From Rugosibacter aromaticivorans (GTDB taxonomy: Bacteria > Pseudomonadota > Gammaproteobacteria > Burkholderiales > Rhodocyclaceae): 64,000 nucleotides of DNA. Numbering within the stretch: position 1 is the first letter of the stretch; every line of letters begins with the position of its first letter. The notes beneath the pieces were generated by a model. That model was given only the letters and a program-made list of their open reading frames with translations, searched no databases and was not told the origin of the DNA. A program made the translations under genes and the position numbers. The stretch lies in the NCBI RefSeq assembly GCF_000934545.1, contig NZ_CP010554.1:2728001-2792000 (forward strand). Direction: 5' to 3'. Shown one piece after another: positions 1-9,582 of the stretch.

Positions 1-406
1 GCGGAAACAGAGCATACATGCGCGCTTCGTCATCATTGACGGCGGCACGTTCGTCATGCTTGTTGCGGTGATACGCACCCATCGCCAGATTCTCCGCCAC
101 TGTCAGACGCGAAAAAACGCCGCGTCCCTCGGGCACCAGCGCCAAACCCTGACTAATCAACCCATGCGCAGGCAAGCCATCAATGCGTCGACCCGCATAA
201 TGGATTTCACCAGCGGCCGGAATCATGCGCGCAAGCGCTTTCAGTGTGGAAGTTTTGCCTGCGCCATTGGCGCCGATGAGGCACACCATCTCTCCCGCGG
301 CCACACTAAAAGAAATACCTTTGACGACCGTGATGCTGCCGTAGCGCACCTGAAGATTAACGGCATTCAGCAAGGGCTGATGGTTTGTGGCAGCAGATCG
401 TGGCAT
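1..406 (-). CDS. livF: Branched-chain amino acid ABC transporter ATP-binding protein LivF (partial, C-terminus off the left edge)
   Basis: This is the 5' part of a LivF-type ATPase, about 135 codons, running off the window. From the ATG at 406 the protein reads MPRSAATNHQPLLNAVNLQVRYGS. A Walker A motif (GANGAGKTS) follows near residues 40-48, and then VPEGRGVFSRLTVAENLAMGA, the Q-loop/post-Q region typical of LivF. The ABC signature and Walker B lie outside the window. It starts 1 base after the livG stop and is surely the last gene of livKHMGF. By family knowledge it pairs with LivG to power import of leucine, isoleucine and valine, or related amides or short acids. Family assignment is firm; exact substrate is not. 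Confidence 0.93.
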   Translation of the reverse strand, partial: MPRSAATNHQPLLNAVNLQVRYGSITVVKGISFSVAAGEMVCLIGANGAGKTSTLKALARMIPAAGEIHYAGRRIDGLPAHGLISQGLALVPEGRGVFSRLTVAENLAMGAYHRNKHDERAAVNDDEARMYALFP

Positions 407-407
407 G

Positions 408-1172
408 TCATGCAGTTGTGCCAAGATAAGCCTCAATCACTTTGGGGTTGCGTTGCACTTCAGCGGGCACATCATCGGCGATTTTCTGGCCATAATCCAG
501 CACGGCGATGCGGTCGCAGAGCCCCATCACCAGCTTGATGTCATGCTCGATGAGCAACACGGTAAAGCCGTCGTCGCGCAGTCTGACGATCAGTCCGCGC
601 AGCGCTGCGGTTTCGGTGGCGTTCATGCCGGCGGCGGGTTCGTCCAGCGCCAGCAGTTGCGGCTCGGTGGCCAGTGCGCGGGCAATTTCGAGCCGCCGCT
701 GATCGCCATAGGACAGGTTTTTTGCCAGATCGCCGGCGCGTGCGTCGATGCCGACATAGGCCAGCAGCTCATCGGCCCGGCGGCGAATCGCGGCTTCTTC
801 CTCACGCTGCGCCCGGCTGCGCAGCACCGCACCACCAACGCCGACTTTGCTTCTGGCATGGCGGCCGACCATGACGTTTTCGCGCGCGCTCATGTTGGCA
901 AACAAACGAATGTTCTGGAAGGTGCGCGCAATGCCGGCTTGCGTGACGCGATGCGGTTCGCCCAGCGGTAGCGGTGCGCCGGCAAAAATCACCTCGCCCT
1001 CATCGCGTGGATAAAGACCCGTCAGCACATTGAAAAAAGTGGTCTTGCCCGCGCCATTGGGCCCGATCAAACCATAAATTTCACCGCGTCGAATGGTCAG
1101 CGAAACGTCTTGCAGCGCGCGCACGCCGCCAAAGCGCTTGCCGATGTTGCGCGCTTCGAGCAAGGCCGTCAT
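408..1172 (-). CDS. livG: Branched-chain amino acid ABC transporter ATP-binding protein LivG
   Basis: 254 aa, normal length for LivG. It has Walker A GPNGAGKTT at residues 37-45, the ABC signature LSYGDQ at 153-158, Walker B LLALDEP at 173-179 and the switch histidine at 210. The segment TGLYPRDEGEVIFAG and the long insert before the signature are typical of LivG rather than LivF. Its start overlaps the livM stop by 4 bases (ATGA), and livF starts 1 base after its stop, which suggests translational coupling. It acts at the cytoplasmic face of the inner membrane as one half of the ATPase heterodimer. Confidence 0.96.
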   Translation of the reverse strand: MTALLEARNIGKRFGGVRALQDVSLTIRRGEIYGLIGPNGAGKTTFFNVLTGLYPRDEGEVIFAGAPLPLGEPHRVTQAGIARTFQNIRLFANMSARENVMVGRHARSKVGVGGAVLRSRAQREEEAAIRRRADELLAYVGIDARAGDLAKNLSYGDQRRLEIARALATEPQLLALDEPAAGMNATETAALRGLIVRLRDDGFTVLLIEHDIKLVMGLCDRIAVLDYGQKIADDVPAEVQRNPKVIEAYLGTTA

Positions 1173-2248
1173 CGGGATTTGAACTCTTGCCGATGCCGTG
1201 GATCAGGCCACAAGCCAGAGGGGCGATAGAGCATGACGGCGACTAGCGCCAGACCAAAGAGCAGCATGCGCAGATTCTCCGGATCGACCAGCACCTGCCC
1301 GAAAACCGCTTGCTGCACAGGCCCCGCACCATGACGAAAGGCTTCGGGCAAAACGGTCAGCACCAGCGCGCCGAGGATGACGCCGGGAATATGCCCCATG
1401 CCGCCAAGCACCACCATGCACAGCACCATGATCGACTCCATCAGGCTGAAACTTTCCGGCGAGACAAATTCCTGAAAGCTGGCAAACAACCCGCCCGCCA
1501 GACCGCCGAAACTGGCGCCCATGGCAAAAGCCAGCAGCTTGACGTTGCGCGTATTGATGCCGCACGCCTTGGCGGCCATTTCATCCTCGCGGATCGCCGC
1601 CCAGGCACGGCCGATGCGCGAATCCTGCAAACGCAATCCGGCCAGCATGACGATCAGCACCAGCGCCAGAAAAAAATAATAGGTCAGCACCAGCGCGGGG
1701 ATATTCACACCAAAAATTTCCAGCGGTTGTGACAGGGCATGGCCGCCAAGCTGTACGGGATCAATGCCGGCGATGCCCTTGGGACCATTGGTGATGTTCA
1801 CCGGCGCATTCAGGTTATTCATGAAAATGCGCACGATCTCGCCAAAACCCAGCGTCACGATGGCCAGATAATCGCCGCGCAAACGCAACGTCGGCGCACC
1901 CAGCACAACGCCAAAGCCGCACGCGGCAAGCGCGCCCAGCGGCAGGATGGCCCACACCGGCCAATGCAGGCCGAGCTGTGGCGAGGCAAGTAGCGCATAA
2001 ACATAAGCGCCGACGGCATAGAACGCGATGTAGCCCAGATCAAGCAAGCCGGCAAAGCCGACCACGATGTTGAGTCCCAGCGCCAGCATGACGTAGAGCA
2101 GCGCAAAGTCGAGCACCCGCAACCAGGTGTTGCCCAGGCCGGAACTCACCATAAAAGGCAACACCGCCAGAGCGATGATGGCAAGCGCCAACTGTAGATT
2201 GCGCGGCACATTGCGTTGCAAATCATGCAGCATGGACACCGCACTCAT
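1169..2248 (-). CDS. livM: Branched-chain amino acid ABC transporter permease LivM
   Basis: 359 aa inner-membrane permease with many hydrophobic segments. The stretch NIVVGFAGLLDLGYIAFYA near residues 60-78 and FGEIVRIFMNNL near 155 are hallmarks of the LivM family, and the loop RAWAAIREDEMAAKACGI carries the EAA-like ATPase contact. The N-terminus begins with a hydrophilic stretch before the first helix, as in other LivM proteins. It overlaps livH by 4 bases upstream and livG by 4 bases downstream. It forms the translocation path with LivH. Confidence 0.96.
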   Translation of the reverse strand: MSAVSMLHDLQRNVPRNLQLALAIIALAVLPFMVSSGLGNTWLRVLDFALLYVMLALGLNIVVGFAGLLDLGYIAFYAVGAYVYALLASPQLGLHWPVWAILPLGALAACGFGVVLGAPTLRLRGDYLAIVTLGFGEIVRIFMNNLNAPVNITNGPKGIAGIDPVQLGGHALSQPLEIFGVNIPALVLTYYFFLALVLIVMLAGLRLQDSRIGRAWAAIREDEMAAKACGINTRNVKLLAFAMGASFGGLAGGLFASFQEFVSPESFSLMESIMVLCMVVLGGMGHIPGVILGALVLTVLPEAFRHGAGPVQQAVFGQVLVDPENLRMLLFGLALVAVMLYRPSGLWPDPRHRQEFKSR

Positions 2249-3168
2249 GCTCGCTCCGCCACCTGTTCACCCAGCAATCCGGCTGGTCGCAGCACCAGCA
2301 CGCCGATCAGGACAAAGAAGGCGAACACATCCTGATACTGGCTGCCCAGCACGCCGCCAGTCAAATCGCCAATGTAGCCGGCGCCAAGTGCCTCGATCAC
2401 ACCGAGCAGCAAACCGCCCACCACTGCGCCGGCGAGATTGCCGATACCGCCCAGCACAGCGGCAGTAAACGCTTTCAGGCCGAGCATGAATCCCATGTTG
2501 TAATGCGCGATGCCGTAGTTGGATGCCACCAGCATGCCGGCCAGCGCCGCGAGCGCGGAGCCGATCAGGAAGGCCAGCGCGATAATGCGATTGGCATCGA
2601 CGCCCATCAGTGCGGCAATGCCTGGGTTCTCTGCCGTGGCGCGCATGGCGCGGCCGAGCCGGGTGCGATTCACCAGCACCAGCAGGGCCGCCATGGTCAG
2701 CGCGGCGACGCCAACAATGATGAGTTGAATCGCGGTAATTTGCACGCCGCCCAGCACATAGGCAGTCTCCGGCAAAAGCTGCGGCATGGCGTGATAACTA
2801 CGCCCCCAGATCATCATTGCCAGTTGTTGCAAAATGATGGATACGCCGATGGCGGTAATCAGCGGCGCCAGACGCGGCGCATTGCGCAAGGGGCGATAAG
2901 CGATGCGCTCGATGACGACACCCAGCGTCATGCACACCACGGCGGCAAACAGAAAAGCCAGAACGAACACCACGGGTGGCGGCAGACCGGCGGCGAGCAG
3001 GAATTTCGTTGCTGCCAGTGATGCGAGTGCGCCCACCATCACCACTTCGCCGTGCGCAAAATTGATCAGGCCGAGGATGCCATAAACCAGGGTATAGCCG
3101 AGAGCGACGAGTGCGTATATGCTGCCCAGCGTGAGGCCATTGGCCACTTGTTGAAGAAAAATATCCAC
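2245..3168 (-). CDS. livH: Branched-chain amino acid ABC transporter permease LivH
   Basis: 307 aa polytopic permease. It opens with FLQQVANGLTLGSIYALVA followed by GYTLVYGILGLINFAHGE, the classic LivH start. The later loop RLGRAMRATAENPGIAALMGVD is the conserved cytoplasmic coupling region. It is separated by 78 bases from the upstream livK gene, a gap without an obvious terminator, so the binding-protein gene and the membrane genes are probably one transcript. It pairs with LivM in the membrane. Confidence 0.96.
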   Translation of the reverse strand: MDIFLQQVANGLTLGSIYALVALGYTLVYGILGLINFAHGEVVMVGALASLAATKFLLAAGLPPPVVFVLAFLFAAVVCMTLGVVIERIAYRPLRNAPRLAPLITAIGVSIILQQLAMMIWGRSYHAMPQLLPETAYVLGGVQITAIQLIIVGVAALTMAALLVLVNRTRLGRAMRATAENPGIAALMGVDANRIIALAFLIGSALAALAGMLVASNYGIAHYNMGFMLGLKAFTAAVLGGIGNLAGAVVGGLLLGVIEALGAGYIGDLTGGVLGSQYQDVFAFFVLIGVLVLRPAGLLGEQVAERA

Positions 3169-3246
3169 GGCTCGAATAATACGACAAGGATGCGAGCAAG
3201 AGACGGCCGAGACACAGCTTCTGCAGCGATCAATGACAGGCCAACA

Positions 3247-4437
3247 CTACTTCGTAAAGGTCGGCGCTGGTGAGACGGCGGTGCTGATGGTTTCCAGTGG
3301 TTCCCAGGCACCGTTTTTGCCGACGTAAAGACTGATGACGCCATCTTTCAAATCGCCCTTGGGATCAAACATGACGCGTGCTGTCACGCCGGTGTAGTCG
3401 GTCTTCGGCAGTTCGGCCAGAATTTTGTCCGGCTCGCCGGATTGGGCGTGCTTTGCTGCCTCGACGAGAACCATCACGGCATCATAGGCATAAGGCGCGT
3501 ATGACTGGATGTCGGCGTTGAAACGGGCCTTGTAGCGTTGAGCGAATTGCGCGCCACCGGCCATCTTGGCAAGCGGCATGCCGGGTAGCGAGCAGTAGCA
3601 TCCCTCGCTGGCATCGGCTGCGTTCTTGATGAAATCCACGTTGCAGCCGCCATCGCCCAAGAGAAATTTAGCAGTGACCCCCAGTTGCTTGATTTGCCGC
3701 GCCATGGGCGCCGCTTGCGGATCCATGCCACCGAAGAAAATCAGGTCGGGACGCTTGCCCTTGATGGTAGTCAGAATGGATTTGAAATCGACCGATTTGT
3801 CATCGGTATGCTCTTCAGCCACCACGGTGGCACCTGCGGCAACGGCAGCTTTCTTGAACTCCGTCGCCAGGCCTTCGCCATAGGCCGTCTTGTCGTCAAT
3901 GACGGCGATGGTTTTGGCTTGCAGATTATTGACCGCATACTTGCCCAGCACCTTGCCTTGCTGCTCGTCATTGGCCATGACGCGGAAGGCGGTTTTGAAG
4001 CCTTGTTCGGTATAGGCCGGATTAGTCGCAGAAGGCGACACCTGCGGGATGCCGGCAGCGGCATAGAGCCGGGAGGCTGGTATCGTGGTACCGGAATTGA
4101 GATGGCCAATGACGGCATTCACCTTGGCATCCACAAACTTCTGCGCCACGAGATTACCCTGACGCGGATCCGACTGATCGTCCTCGCTCAGCAGTTCAAA
4201 CTTTACTTGTCGGCCACCAAACTTCAGTCCAGCGGCATTGGCATCTTCCACGGCCAGGCGCGCGCCGTTTTCATTATCCTTGCCCAGATGCGCTTGCGGG
4301 CCCGTAAGTGGCGCAGCATGGCCGAAGCGAATGACGATGGGCCCGGTGGTGGCATCGGATGGCGCATTCTTGCTACAGGCCACAAGACCGAGCACGGCTG
4401 CCAGCGCAAACGAGAGGGAGGTGAAGGAAAAATTCAT
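3247..4437 (-). CDS. livK: Branched-chain amino acid ABC transporter substrate-binding lipoprotein (LivK/LivJ family)
   Basis: 396 aa periplasmic binding protein of the Leu/Ile/Val family. Residues 1-20 form a signal peptide ending in a lipobox (LVAC, Cys21), so the mature protein is probably lipid-anchored; most LivK proteins are free. The family features HAAPLTGPQAHLGKDNENGARLAV, VIGHLNSGTTIPAS and the hinge region FFGGMDPQAAPMARQIKQLG are present. It is the first gene of the liv operon. The last codons (SPAPTFTK) are written by one copy of the dispersed 25-bp repeat at 3256-3280. Substrate specificity cannot be read from sequence. Confidence 0.93.
   Translation of the reverse strand: MNFSFTSLSFALAAVLGLVACSKNAPSDATTGPIVIRFGHAAPLTGPQAHLGKDNENGARLAVEDANAAGLKFGGRQVKFELLSEDDQSDPRQGNLVAQKFVDAKVNAVIGHLNSGTTIPASRLYAAAGIPQVSPSATNPAYTEQGFKTAFRVMANDEQQGKVLGKYAVNNLQAKTIAVIDDKTAYGEGLATEFKKAAVAAGATVVAEEHTDDKSVDFKSILTTIKGKRPDLIFFGGMDPQAAPMARQIKQLGVTAKFLLGDGGCNVDFIKNAADASEGCYCSLPGMPLAKMAGGAQFAQRYKARFNADIQSYAPYAYDAVMVLVEAAKHAQSGEPDKILAELPKTDYTGVTARVMFDPKGDLKDGVISLYVGKNGAWEPLETISTAVSPAPTFTK
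3256..3280 (+). repeat. Dispersed 25-bp repeat, copy 1
   Basis: Core GTCGGCGCTGG followed by TGAGACGGCG. It lies within the last codons of livK, on the opposite strand to the gene, where it is read as AVSPAPTF. Confidence 0.8.
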
Positions 4438-4466
4438 GGAAATACTCCGTTCAGGATGAATTGCAC

Positions 4467-4495
4467 ATCATACGACCATGTGATTGTGACAGAAA
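4467..4495 (-). promoter_or_regulatory. Possible sigma-70 promoter of the liv operon
   Basis: On the minus strand TTTCTG (4490-4495) and TATGAT (4467-4472) are 17 bases apart, 30 bases upstream of the livK start. The -10 is good and the -35 weak. It sits directly after the terminator of the cytochrome gene. Confidence 0.4.
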
Positions 4496-4528
4496 CAAAA
4501 AAGCCAGTCACAACGGACTGGCTTTTCT
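4495..4528 (-). terminator. Rho-independent terminator after the cytochrome c gene
   Basis: AAGCCAGTC (4501-4509) pairs with GACTGGCTT (4516-4524) across a 6-base loop. On the minus strand the stem runs into a T run. It separates the cytochrome gene (stop at 4574) from the liv operon. Confidence 0.8.
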
Positions 4529-4573
4529 GCCGGCAACCGGGCAGATGTGTCGCTGAATGCGCCGGTGTGTGAG

Positions 4574-4894
4574 TTACTTGGCGCCAGCAAGCACCCACTT
4601 AACCAGAGTTTTGATGTCCTCATCCTTAACCGCTGCATTCGGTGGCATGGGAATGGGGCCCCAAACGCCGGATCCCCCCTTCTTGACCTTTTCTACCAGC
4701 TTGGCTTCCGCTGTCTTGTCACCGGCGTATTTTTTGGCGACGTCCTGATAGGCAGGGCCAACCAGTTTTTTGTCGACCGCATGACAAGCCATACAGGCGC
4801 TCTTGGTGGCCAGGTCCTTTTCTTTACTGGCAAAGGCTGAGGCAGAAGACAGAATGCCCACAGCAACCAAGGCAGAGGCGATAACTAATTTCAT
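4574..4894 (-). CDS. Periplasmic class I cytochrome c (c-551/c-552 type)
   Basis: 106 aa with a 22-residue signal peptide (MKLVIASALVAVGILSSASAFA) and one CXXCH haem site, CMACH, at residues 34-38. The later GPIPMPPN segment supplies the axial methionine, as in the small c-551/c-552 electron carriers. After cleavage about 84 residues remain, the usual size for these proteins. It likely shuttles electrons to a terminal oxidase or reductase in the periplasm. It is monocistronic, with its own terminator downstream. The partner enzyme is not in the window. Confidence 0.92.
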   Translation of the reverse strand: MKLVIASALVAVGILSSASAFASKEKDLATKSACMACHAVDKKLVGPAYQDVAKKYAGDKTAEAKLVEKVKKGGSGVWGPIPMPPNAAVKDEDIKTLVKWVLAGAK

Positions 4895-5008
4895 ATGAAC
4901 CTTCCTTCTAGACAGAGTTAAAAAAACAAATTTTGTGATGGCGTCGATTTTACAATGAGGCGAAACACTATTTGGCGCCCAACTTACAAGAAATTACATT
5001 TTCTCTTG

Positions 5009-7057
5009 TCATTTAACAGCAAGTTGCTGCTTTACGGCTTCCAGGCGATCAACGGGAGCCAAGCAGTGAACGCTGCGACATATCCAGGCGTTGACATGCT
5101 CGCTTTCAGGCTTGGCCAGTGCTTCCGGTAAATCAGAGGTTGCATTGAGGGCGACATTGGGCAAACTCAATACCATGCGGCGCGGGTTTGCCCCGAGCGC
5201 CTGTTGCCAGGCAGCACATTCTTCGGCCGGGCCGCGCAGAATAACCATATCTGGTGGCGTTAGCGTTTCTTCCAGCGTCAATAGCAGGCTGCTAAAACCC
5301 ATGGCTGAGTGCGCTATTTGCGGCCAGTAAAGTCGCAAAGTGCGCTCCGCAGCTTCCACATAACGCACATTACCCAGCAGGTAGCCCAGGCGCTGCAAAG
5401 CAAATGCCGCAATGCCATTGCCCGATGGCGTGGCATTGTCGTGGCCGGGTTTGGGACGCAGAATCAGTGCCTCGTGGTCATGCGCGGTGAAAAAGAAGCC
5501 GCCTGCGGAACGATCTTCAAAATCGGCGAGCAGGACATCGGCCAGCTCCCGTGCAAAAGCCAGGTCGGCGGGCCGAAACTCGGCCTGCATCAATTCAAGC
5601 AGCGCGGCCAGCAAAAAGGCGTGGTCGTCGAGATAAGCCGGCAAGTGCACCTGCCCGTTGCGCGAGGTGGCGTAGAGCTGGCCATTCTGCCAATGATTGT
5701 TGCGCAAAAAATCAAGCGCCGCTTGTGCGGAGGCGAGCCAGTCAGGTCGATCAAAAACACGCGCAGCATGCGCCATGCCTTCGATCATCAGTGCATTCCA
5801 GCTGGTCAGTATCTTGTCGTCGCAACCCGGGCGGATACGCTGTTCGCGCGCTGCGTAGAGTGTCTGCTTGGCTGCTGTAATCAGCGGCCGGCCGGCCTCA
5901 TCCAGCGCTTTGGCCACCTTCAAATGCCAGTGGCCTTCAAAGTTAGGCGCCTCTTCAAGCCCCCAATGCGGGGCGGCAGCGCGCCATTGTTCGGGGGTCA
6001 GCAAAGTCTGAATTTGCTCGCGCGTCCAGACATAATATTTACCTTCTTCGCCTTCTGAATCGGCATCCAGCGAAGAGTAGTAGCCACCACCGGCACCATT
6101 GATCGGTACCGGTGATTGCATTTCACGCATCACCCAAGCCGCTGTTTCTTCGGCAACACGCGCGAAAAGCGGATCACGGGTTTCTGCCCAGGCATCGGCA
6201 TTCAATGCGAGCAAGGGCCCGTTGTCGTAGAGCATCTTTTCAAAATGCGGAATTTCCCAGCGTTCATCCACGCTGTAACGGCAAAAGCCACCGCCCACCT
6301 GATCGTAAATGCCGCCTTCGGCCATGCGCTGCAAAGTGACCAGCGTCATCGAGCGCATGCGTGGTTCGGCATGCCGCAGCAAAAAGGACAAATCGGCAGG
6401 GTGCGGAAACTTTGGCGCACGGCCAAAGCCGCCATAAGTACGATCAAAACTCTGCGCCAGCGATTCGGTGGCGGCAATCAATGGCTGCGTGTCGAAAACC
6501 GTTGCTGCCACGCCAATCGAGGCATCCGGCAGCGTCTGCGCCAGCGCGTTGCGCAGCGCGATGTTTTGCTCATCAATGTTGCGGCGGCGTTTATGAAACG
6601 CCTCCGCCACCTGCTCGCAGAGATCGGTAAACGCGGGCAGGCCATGGCGCGGTGTTTTGGGGAAATACGTACCACCAAAAAACGGCGTGCCATCAGGCGT
6701 GAGGAACATCGTCAGCGGCCAGCCGCCTGCGCGTTGCGCCAGCATTTGATGCGCCGTCTGGTAAATCTGATCCAGATCCGGGCGCTCTTCACGATCCACC
6801 TTGATATTCACGAACAGCCGGTTCATGACCGCTGCCACGGCTATATCTTCAAAGGATTCATGCGCCATGACATGGCACCAGTGGCAGGCCGAATAACCGA
6901 TGGACAACAGGATAGGCCGATTTTCCTGACGCGCCTGATTCAGCGCCTGCTCATCCCAGGGCTGCCACGCCACCGGGTTATGTGCGTGCTGCAACAGATA
7001 AGGCGAGGTGGCTGTTGCTAATCGATTAACCGGGGATTTATCAGCAGGAAACGGCAT
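5009..7057 (-). CDS. DUF255 / YyaL-type thioredoxin-fold protein
   Basis: 682 aa when started at the ATG at 7057, which has GAGG a few bases upstream; a longer reading to 7120 adds residues not seen in the family. The N-terminal thioredoxin-like domain holds the family signature [21 protein letters not shown] and a CHWC motif at residues 58-61, followed by HESFED and VDREERPD. The rest is an alpha-barrel of the six-hairpin glycosidase type ([18 protein letters not shown]). The family is widespread but its biochemical role is unsettled. No signal peptide is seen, so it is probably cytoplasmic. It stands alone between the cytochrome gene and a tRNA. Confidence 0.9.
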   Translation of the reverse strand: MPFPADKSPVNRLATATSPYLLQHAHNPVAWQPWDEQALNQARQENRPILLSIGYSACHWCHVMAHESFEDIAVAAVMNRLFVNIKVDREERPDLDQIYQTAHQMLAQRAGGWPLTMFLTPDGTPFFGGTYFPKTPRHGLPAFTDLCEQVAEAFHKRRRNIDEQNIALRNALAQTLPDASIGVAATVFDTQPLIAATESLAQSFDRTYGGFGRAPKFPHPADLSFLLRHAEPRMRSMTLVTLQRMAEGGIYDQVGGGFCRYSVDERWEIPHFEKMLYDNGPLLALNADAWAETRDPLFARVAEETAAWVMREMQSPVPINGAGGGYYSSLDADSEGEEGKYYVWTREQIQTLLTPEQWRAAAPHWGLEEAPNFEGHWHLKVAKALDEAGRPLITAAKQTLYAAREQRIRPGCDDKILTSWNALMIEGMAHAARVFDRPDWLASAQAALDFLRNNHWQNGQLYATSRNGQVHLPAYLDDHAFLLAALLELMQAEFRPADLAFARELADVLLADFEDRSAGGFFFTAHDHEALILRPKPGHDNATPSGNGIAAFALQRLGYLLGNVRYVEAAERTLRLYWPQIAHSAMGFSSLLLTLEETLTPPDMVILRGPAEECAAWQQALGANPRRMVLSLPNVALNATSDLPEALAKPESEHVNAWICRSVHCLAPVDRLEAVKQQLAVK

Positions 7058-7147
7058 GAAGACCTCGCACACGAAAGAATAATGGTAACTGAAACAACTG
7101 CGGACTATCGCTCTTCCCACCGTCCAAAGGCTTTTTTAGCAATATGC

Positions 7148-7172
7148 CGCCGTCTTGCCAGCGCCGACTTTT
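7148..7172 (-). repeat. Dispersed 25-bp repeat, copy 2
   Basis: On the minus strand AAAAGTCGGCGCTGG followed by CAAGACGGCG. It is intergenic, between the DUF255 gene start and the tRNA terminator. Confidence 0.8.
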
Positions 7173-7213
7173 GCAATTTGCTTCTGTAACCGTCGTTAAG
7201 CACAATGAGCCAA

Positions 7214-7245
7214 TGAAAAAACCAACCGCTCACGGTTGGGTTTGC
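7214..7245 (-). terminator. Rho-independent terminator after tRNA-Ile2
   Basis: AACCAACCG (7220-7228) pairs with CGGTTGGGTT (7233-7242) with one bulge around a CTCA loop. On the minus strand this is followed by a run of Ts, directly downstream of the tRNA gene. Confidence 0.75.
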
Positions 7246-7251
7246 AAAAAA

Positions 7252-7328
7252 TGGTGGGCCCAGCTGGACTTGAACCAGCGACCAATCGATTATGAGTCGA
7301 CTGCTCTAACCAACTGAGCTATGGGCCC
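7252..7328 (-). tRNA. ileX: tRNA-Ile2 with CAU anticodon (lysidine type)
   Basis: 77 bases including an encoded CCA. The acceptor stem is GGGCCCA, the D-loop AGCTCAGTTGGTTAGAGC, the anticodon loop CTCATAA and the T-arm GGTTCAAGTCC. Although the anticodon is CAT, the surrounding GACTCATAATCG and the whole backbone match bacterial tRNA-Ile2, whose C34 is modified to lysidine by TilS to read AUA. It lacks elongator tRNA-Met features and the unpaired 5' end of initiator tRNA. Confidence 0.93.
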
Positions 7329-7416
7329 GTAAGCGGTGTAGGTGTTACCACGCGTAGTAGATAACTAGCTACCGCACAACATTTTGGTGATGCGGCAGCC
7401 CGTATGTCAGGCTCTG

Positions 7417-9459
7417 TCAGGTCTCCGAATCGAGGAAGCTGCGCAGTTTTTCCGAACGGGTCGGATGGCGCAGTTTGCGCAGGGCTTTGGCTTCAATCTG
7501 GCGGATACGCTCGCGGGTCACATCGAACTGCTTGCCGACTTCTTCCAGCGTGTGGTCAGTGTTCATTTCGATACCGAACCGCATGCGCAACACTTTAGCT
7601 TCGCGCGGGGTGAGACTGTCGAGAATTTCCTTCGTGACATCACGCAGGCTTGAAAACAGCGCGGCTTCGTTAGGCAGCAGCGTGGCCTGGTCTTCGATAA
7701 AGTCGCCCAGGTGCGAATCGTCATCATCGCCAATCGGCGTTTCCATGGAAATGGGCTCTTTGGAAATTTTCAGAATCTTGCGAATTTTATCCTCGGGCAT
7801 TTCCATTTTTTCTGCCAGTACGGCGGGTAGCGGCTCTTGACCTGTCTCCTGCAATATCTGACGGCTGATGCGATTCATCTTGTTGATGGTCTCGATCATA
7901 TGCACCGGGATGCGGATAGTGCGCGCCTGATCGGCGATCGAGCGGGTAATGGCTTGCCGAATCCACCAGGTGGCATAAGTCGAAAACTTGTACCCACGGC
8001 GATATTCGAATTTATCCACGGCCTTCATCAGACCGATGTTGCCTTCTTGAATCAGGTCAAGGAACTGCAAGCCACGGTTGGTGTATTTTTTGGCAATCGA
8101 GATCACCAGCCGCAGGTTGGCTTCGGTCATTTCGCGCTTGGCACGGCGGGCCTTGGCTTCACCAGTGGACATCTGTTTGTTGATGTCTTTGAGTTCTTTG
8201 AGCGGGATCCCTGTACTGTTTTGCAGGTCGATCAACTTGTGCTGCTCGTCCAAGACATTAGGGGCATTGCGCATCAATAGGGCAGCATAGGGCTTACCTG
8301 ACTGGATCTCTTTTTTGACCCAATCCATGTTGACCTCATTGCCGGGGAATGCCTTAATGAAATGCTGTCGTGGCATATGCGATTTATCTACACAAAAATG
8401 CAGGATTTTCCGTTCGTGGCTACGCACGGCATCAACAATGCTGCGCACCGACCCGCACAGCCGTTCAATTGTTTTGGCAGTGAAGCGGATATTCAGGAGC
8501 TCATCTGCAATCTGCTTTTTGACGCGCAGATAACTTTTATCCTCAGAACCTTTCTTGGATAAGGTCTGCTGCAATTTACCGTAGAGCGCATGGATGAGCG
8601 AGAAGCGTTCTAATGCGTCCTGCTTGAGCTTCAGTAATGAGGCAGAAACTTGCGCACTACCGTCATCCCCATCGGCAAAATCTTCTTCAATTTCTTCTTC
8701 TGCGGCGGCGGCTTCCAGCTCTTCGTCAGAGGCGTTCGGATCAATCAGACCATCAATGAGTTCATCGATGCGCATCTCATCGCGCGCGACGCGAGCGGCC
8801 ATATCGAGCATGGCGGCAATGGTGGTGGGGCAGGCAGAAATAGCCATCACCATGTGCTTTAAGCCATCCTCAATGCGCTTGGCGATTTCAATTTCGCTCT
8901 CGCGCGTCAACAGCCCAACCGAGCCCATTTCGCGCATATACATACGCACTGGATCCGTCGTGCGGCCAAATTCGGAATCAACCGTCGATAACGCTTGCTC
9001 GGCTTGCTCTTCAACTTCTTCGGCATCAACAGGTGCTGGCGTGGTTTGGTTCAGCAGCATGTCTTCGACAGCAGGCGCTTCATCAAACACTTGTATCGAC
9101 ATATCCGCAAAGGTGGCAATAATCGATTCGATCTGCTCTGCATCGACAAGCTCGTCAGGCAGATGATCGTTAATTTCGGCATACGTCAGATAGCCACGTT
9201 CTTTGCCCAAGGCAATCAGGGTTTTGAGGCGGCTGCGCTTGGCATCCATATCAAGGGGAGCGGCTTGAGGCGCGATGATCAATTTCTCTTTGCTCTTGCG
9301 GCCACGGCCTTTGGCAACCACTTCGACCGCCACAGGGTTTGCTGGCGGAGCCACGGGGGCGGCCGGTGCTTTCTGTGCTTTAACGGCAGGAATCTTTTGC
9401 TCGGCCAATGCATTAGCAGCTTTTGATTTGCTTTTTGTCGTGGTGATTTTATTCGGCAT
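7417..9459 (-). CDS. rpoD: RNA polymerase primary sigma factor RpoD (sigma-70)
   Basis: 680 aa. Start chosen at the ATG at 9459 ([11 protein letters not shown]), preceded by a GAGG site; 17 further upstream codons are open but lack support. The protein has a lysine/alanine-rich N-terminus, region 1.1 ([27 protein letters not shown]), the acidic non-conserved region, region 2 ([39 protein letters not shown]), region 3 and region 4 with the helix-turn-helix [28 protein letters not shown]. It closes the rpsU-yqeY-dnaG-rpoD operon, the same order as the E. coli macromolecular-synthesis operon plus yqeY. It directs transcription of housekeeping genes. Confidence 0.98.
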   Translation of the reverse strand: MPNKITTTKSKSKAANALAEQKIPAVKAQKAPAAPVAPPANPVAVEVVAKGRGRKSKEKLIIAPQAAPLDMDAKRSRLKTLIALGKERGYLTYAEINDHLPDELVDAEQIESIIATFADMSIQVFDEAPAVEDMLLNQTTPAPVDAEEVEEQAEQALSTVDSEFGRTTDPVRMYMREMGSVGLLTRESEIEIAKRIEDGLKHMVMAISACPTTIAAMLDMAARVARDEMRIDELIDGLIDPNASDEELEAAAAEEEIEEDFADGDDGSAQVSASLLKLKQDALERFSLIHALYGKLQQTLSKKGSEDKSYLRVKKQIADELLNIRFTAKTIERLCGSVRSIVDAVRSHERKILHFCVDKSHMPRQHFIKAFPGNEVNMDWVKKEIQSGKPYAALLMRNAPNVLDEQHKLIDLQNSTGIPLKELKDINKQMSTGEAKARRAKREMTEANLRLVISIAKKYTNRGLQFLDLIQEGNIGLMKAVDKFEYRRGYKFSTYATWWIRQAITRSIADQARTIRIPVHMIETINKMNRISRQILQETGQEPLPAVLAEKMEMPEDKIRKILKISKEPISMETPIGDDDDSHLGDFIEDQATLLPNEAALFSSLRDVTKEILDSLTPREAKVLRMRFGIEMNTDHTLEEVGKQFDVTRERIRQIEAKALRKLRHPTRSEKLRSFLDSET

Positions 9460-9582
9460 GATAATCCTCGGCTGGAACGCAAGAACGGCGCAGTAATAAT
9501 TTACGTCCACTGTGCAAGACCTTGGGCACGAAGAGTAAATAGTTCAGCACACCGTAAAAGCGCTGGGGAACCGCTGATTATA

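Noticed and set aside
7252..7328. tRNA-Met by its CAT anticodon
   Set aside because: The body matches tRNA-Ile2, whose CAU is modified to lysidine, not elongator or initiator tRNA-Met.
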